Position numbers and translations under genes: made by a program. From assembly GCA_023404715.1 (NCBI GenBank), contig JAEYAR010000038.1:15684-79683 (forward strand): 64,000 nt of DNA, written 5' to 3'. Shown here piece by piece: positions 62,142 to 64,000 of the stretch. Each line of letters starts with the position of its first letter. Positions within the stretch are counted from its first letter, which is position 1. The DNA comes from Bacillota bacterium. Lineage in GTDB: Bacteria; Bacillota; Clostridia; Christensenellales; Aristaeellaceae. Under the pieces are notes generated by a model. It worked only from the letters and a program-made list of their open reading frames with translations. It was not told the DNA's origin and made no database searches.

Positions 62142-64000
62142 ATTTCAGCCTTTCTTATCCGTGCGGAGCGAGACAGGTGTGAGTGTGCATATAAGCCGTA
62201 TTTACTGATTTCAAACTACCCGCTCCGTGCGGAGCGAGACGGAGCTGGACAGGGCGAGCTGCCTGCATCGATTTATTTCAATCCACTCGCTCCGTGCGGA
62301 GCGAGACGTCGCCGGTACTTGCGCGTACTGGGTTTTGCCTAATTTCAATCCAATCGCTCCGTGCGGAGCGAGACGCTGCCCGGCAATTTTACCGCTGAGG
62401 CAGACGAAGATTTCAATCCACTCGCTCCGTGCGGAGCGAGACCTGGACGCTTATTAAGCCGACACAGGAACGGGAAAAATTTCAATCCACTCGCTCCGTG
62501 CGGAGCGAGACGTGTGGTGTGTCTTGCACGTCTGCTTTGGGAGCAGAAAATTTCAATCCACTCGCTCCGTGCGGAGCGAGACCCATTGCCGGGGGTGACT
62601 TTGACGGTGCACGAGGCAATTTCAATCCACTCGCTCCGTGCGGAGCGAGACCCATGATGTGGCACGACTCGCGATACAGGGCATAATTTCAATCCACTCG
62701 CTCCGTGCGGAGCGAGACTTCTGGGAACTTGCAGATGAGCTTGATGTAACGGAAATTTCAATCCACTCGCTCCGTGCGGAGCGAGACGATCTGCTGTCGC
62801 ATTTCCGCCGTAGCGTTATCTCATTTCAATCCACTCGCTCCGTGCGGAGCGAGACTTTTGCCGGGTGTACGATGTTCCGGCGGCAATCATTTCAATCCAC
62901 TCGCTCCGTGCGGAGCGAGACACCCGGAGATTGCGGCGCTATTGGAATAAGAACATTTCAATCCACTCGCTCCGTGCGGAGCGAGACCAACCAGCGCGGC
63001 GTGGTAAGCGGATCGATATCATTTCAATCCACTCGCTCCGTGCGGAGCGAGACAGATCTGCCTAAACGAGCTTGACAGCGTGCGGTCATTTCAATCCACT
63101 CGCTCCGTGCGGAGCGAGACAGAATTTGTCCTCATCGTTTTCAGCCTCGTGGAAATTTCAATCCACTCGCTCCGTGCGGAGCGAGACACATGGGGGTAAA
63201 GTGCGATGAACGTGAACTACATAATTTCAATCCACTCGCTCCGTGCGGAGCGAGACCAGATCCGGTGGATGCGTTTCCAGCCAATATGCATTTCAATCCA
63301 CTCGCTCCGTGCGGAGCGAGACTAGGTCTGGCGAAAAAACTGCTGGAGGCGGACAATTTCAATCCACTCGCTCCGTGCGGAGCGAGACCGCGCGTGAAAG
63401 GCGCGGGGCGCAAATAAAAGGCGATTTCAATCCACTCGCTCCGTGCGGAGCGAGACCCATATGCAGAACGTCGGATTTGCGCAATTCATATTTCAATCCA
63501 CTCGCTCCGTGCGGAGCGAGACGTAGTATCAAATGTACCTTGCCCAACGGGAGTACGTATTTCAATCCACTCGCTCCGTGCGGAGCGAGACTCACCGTCG
63601 ATAATTACAGGTAGATCTCCTACAAATTTCAATCCACTCGCTCCGTGCGGAGCGAGACCACGCCCATAATGGGCGGAAAAATATAACCATGTGTAAATTT
63701 CAATCCACTCGCTCCGTGCGGAGCGAGACACCGGCGCGTCCCGTCCTGGCCGCGTACGGACGCAATTTCAATCCACTCGCTCCGTGCGGAGCGAGACGTT
63801 CATGTTGTTGAGTTCCATTTCTTTCCCTCCCTTATTTCAATCCACTCGCTCCGTGCGGAGCGAGACATTGCAAAGTTGGAGAGCATTCCAGTTTTGGGCG
63901 ATTTCAATCCACTTGCTCCGTGCGGAGCGAGACAGGCGTTGTATTCGATCCTCCATCCGCGACCGACATTTCAATCCACTCGCTCCGTGCGGAGCGAGAC
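62142..64000 (-). CRISPR. CRISPR array, 28 repeats, type I-C-like, continuing past window
   Basis: 28 repeats of 33 bases and 27 spacers of 33-38 bases. On the plus strand each repeat begins ATTTCAATCC and ends GGAGCGAGAC, with an 8-bp stem (CTCGCTCC/GGAGCGAG, loop GTGC). Read on the minus strand it begins GTC and ends TGGATTGAAAT, as in type I-C, so transcription should run leftward from a leader beyond 64000. The left repeats are decayed: 62142-62174 has lost the middle 13 bases of consensus, and 62208-62240 and 62342-62374 have substitutions, as expected at the leader-distal end. The repeat at 63901-63933 has one change (ACTTG). The last repeat ends exactly at 64000. No cas gene is in the window. 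Confidence 0.97.

Noticed and set aside
62106..63731. Short frames with repeated peptides such as FQSTRSVRSET and SLAPHGASGLK
   Set aside because: They are translations of CRISPR repeats, not proteins.

Overview
The window comes from a GC-rich Gram-positive-type anaerobe, most likely a Clostridia member of Bacillota. This rests on clostridial-type RpoB/RpoC, an electron-bifurcating NfnAB pair, DegV and SpoIID-type proteins, strong GGAGG ribosome sites, and many sugar-uptake and glycosidase genes. A gut or rumen lifestyle is an inference from the carbohydrate genes. No rRNA or tRNA gene was seen.

Layout. 1-6 kb: a protein kinase fused to a P-loop NTPase (cut by the window start), an unknown helix-turn-helix-like partner, two small unknown proteins and a 5'-truncated solute-binding protein. 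5.7-13.1 kb: a GH4 glycosidase with a divergent AraC regulator, a Fic protein, then an N,N'-diacetylchitobiose phosphorylase (GH94) with a phosphohexomutase. 13.2-16.9 kb: RelQ-type alarmone synthetase, RlmA methyltransferase, an MBL-fold hydrolase and a nitroreductase. 17-23 kb: a nucleoside hydrolase / solute-binding protein / two-permease operon, divergent from a LacI regulator fused to a ribokinase-type kinase. 23.8-28.9 kb: NfnAB, an iron alcohol dehydrogenase, a permease relic and an SH3-type secreted protein.

29.6-34.7 kb holds a BlaI repressor, an M56 (BlaR1-type) receptor and three secreted proteins that all share one unrecognised C-terminal domain; this is the best candidate for an undescribed system here. 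34.8-42.1 kb is rpoC-rpoB with its own promoter and without the usual ribosomal-protein neighbours. 42.5-52.9 kb carries secreted SH3-type proteins, SpoIID-like and alpha-xylosidase genes, a WYL regulator with a DJ-1/PfpI protein, a lipoprotein, a DUF1919 protein and aldose epimerase. 53-59 kb: two paralogous GT-C-type membrane proteins and a small operon ending in a two-component system. 59.5-62 kb: DegV, an XRE regulator and a ROK sugar kinase.

The right end (62142-64000) is a CRISPR array of 28 repeats resembling type I-C, with its decayed end on the left, so leader and cas genes should lie beyond the window. Two copies of a structured repeat of about 210 bp sit between convergent genes at 51.6 and 59.2 kb, each sandwiched between two copies of the local terminator-like hairpin.
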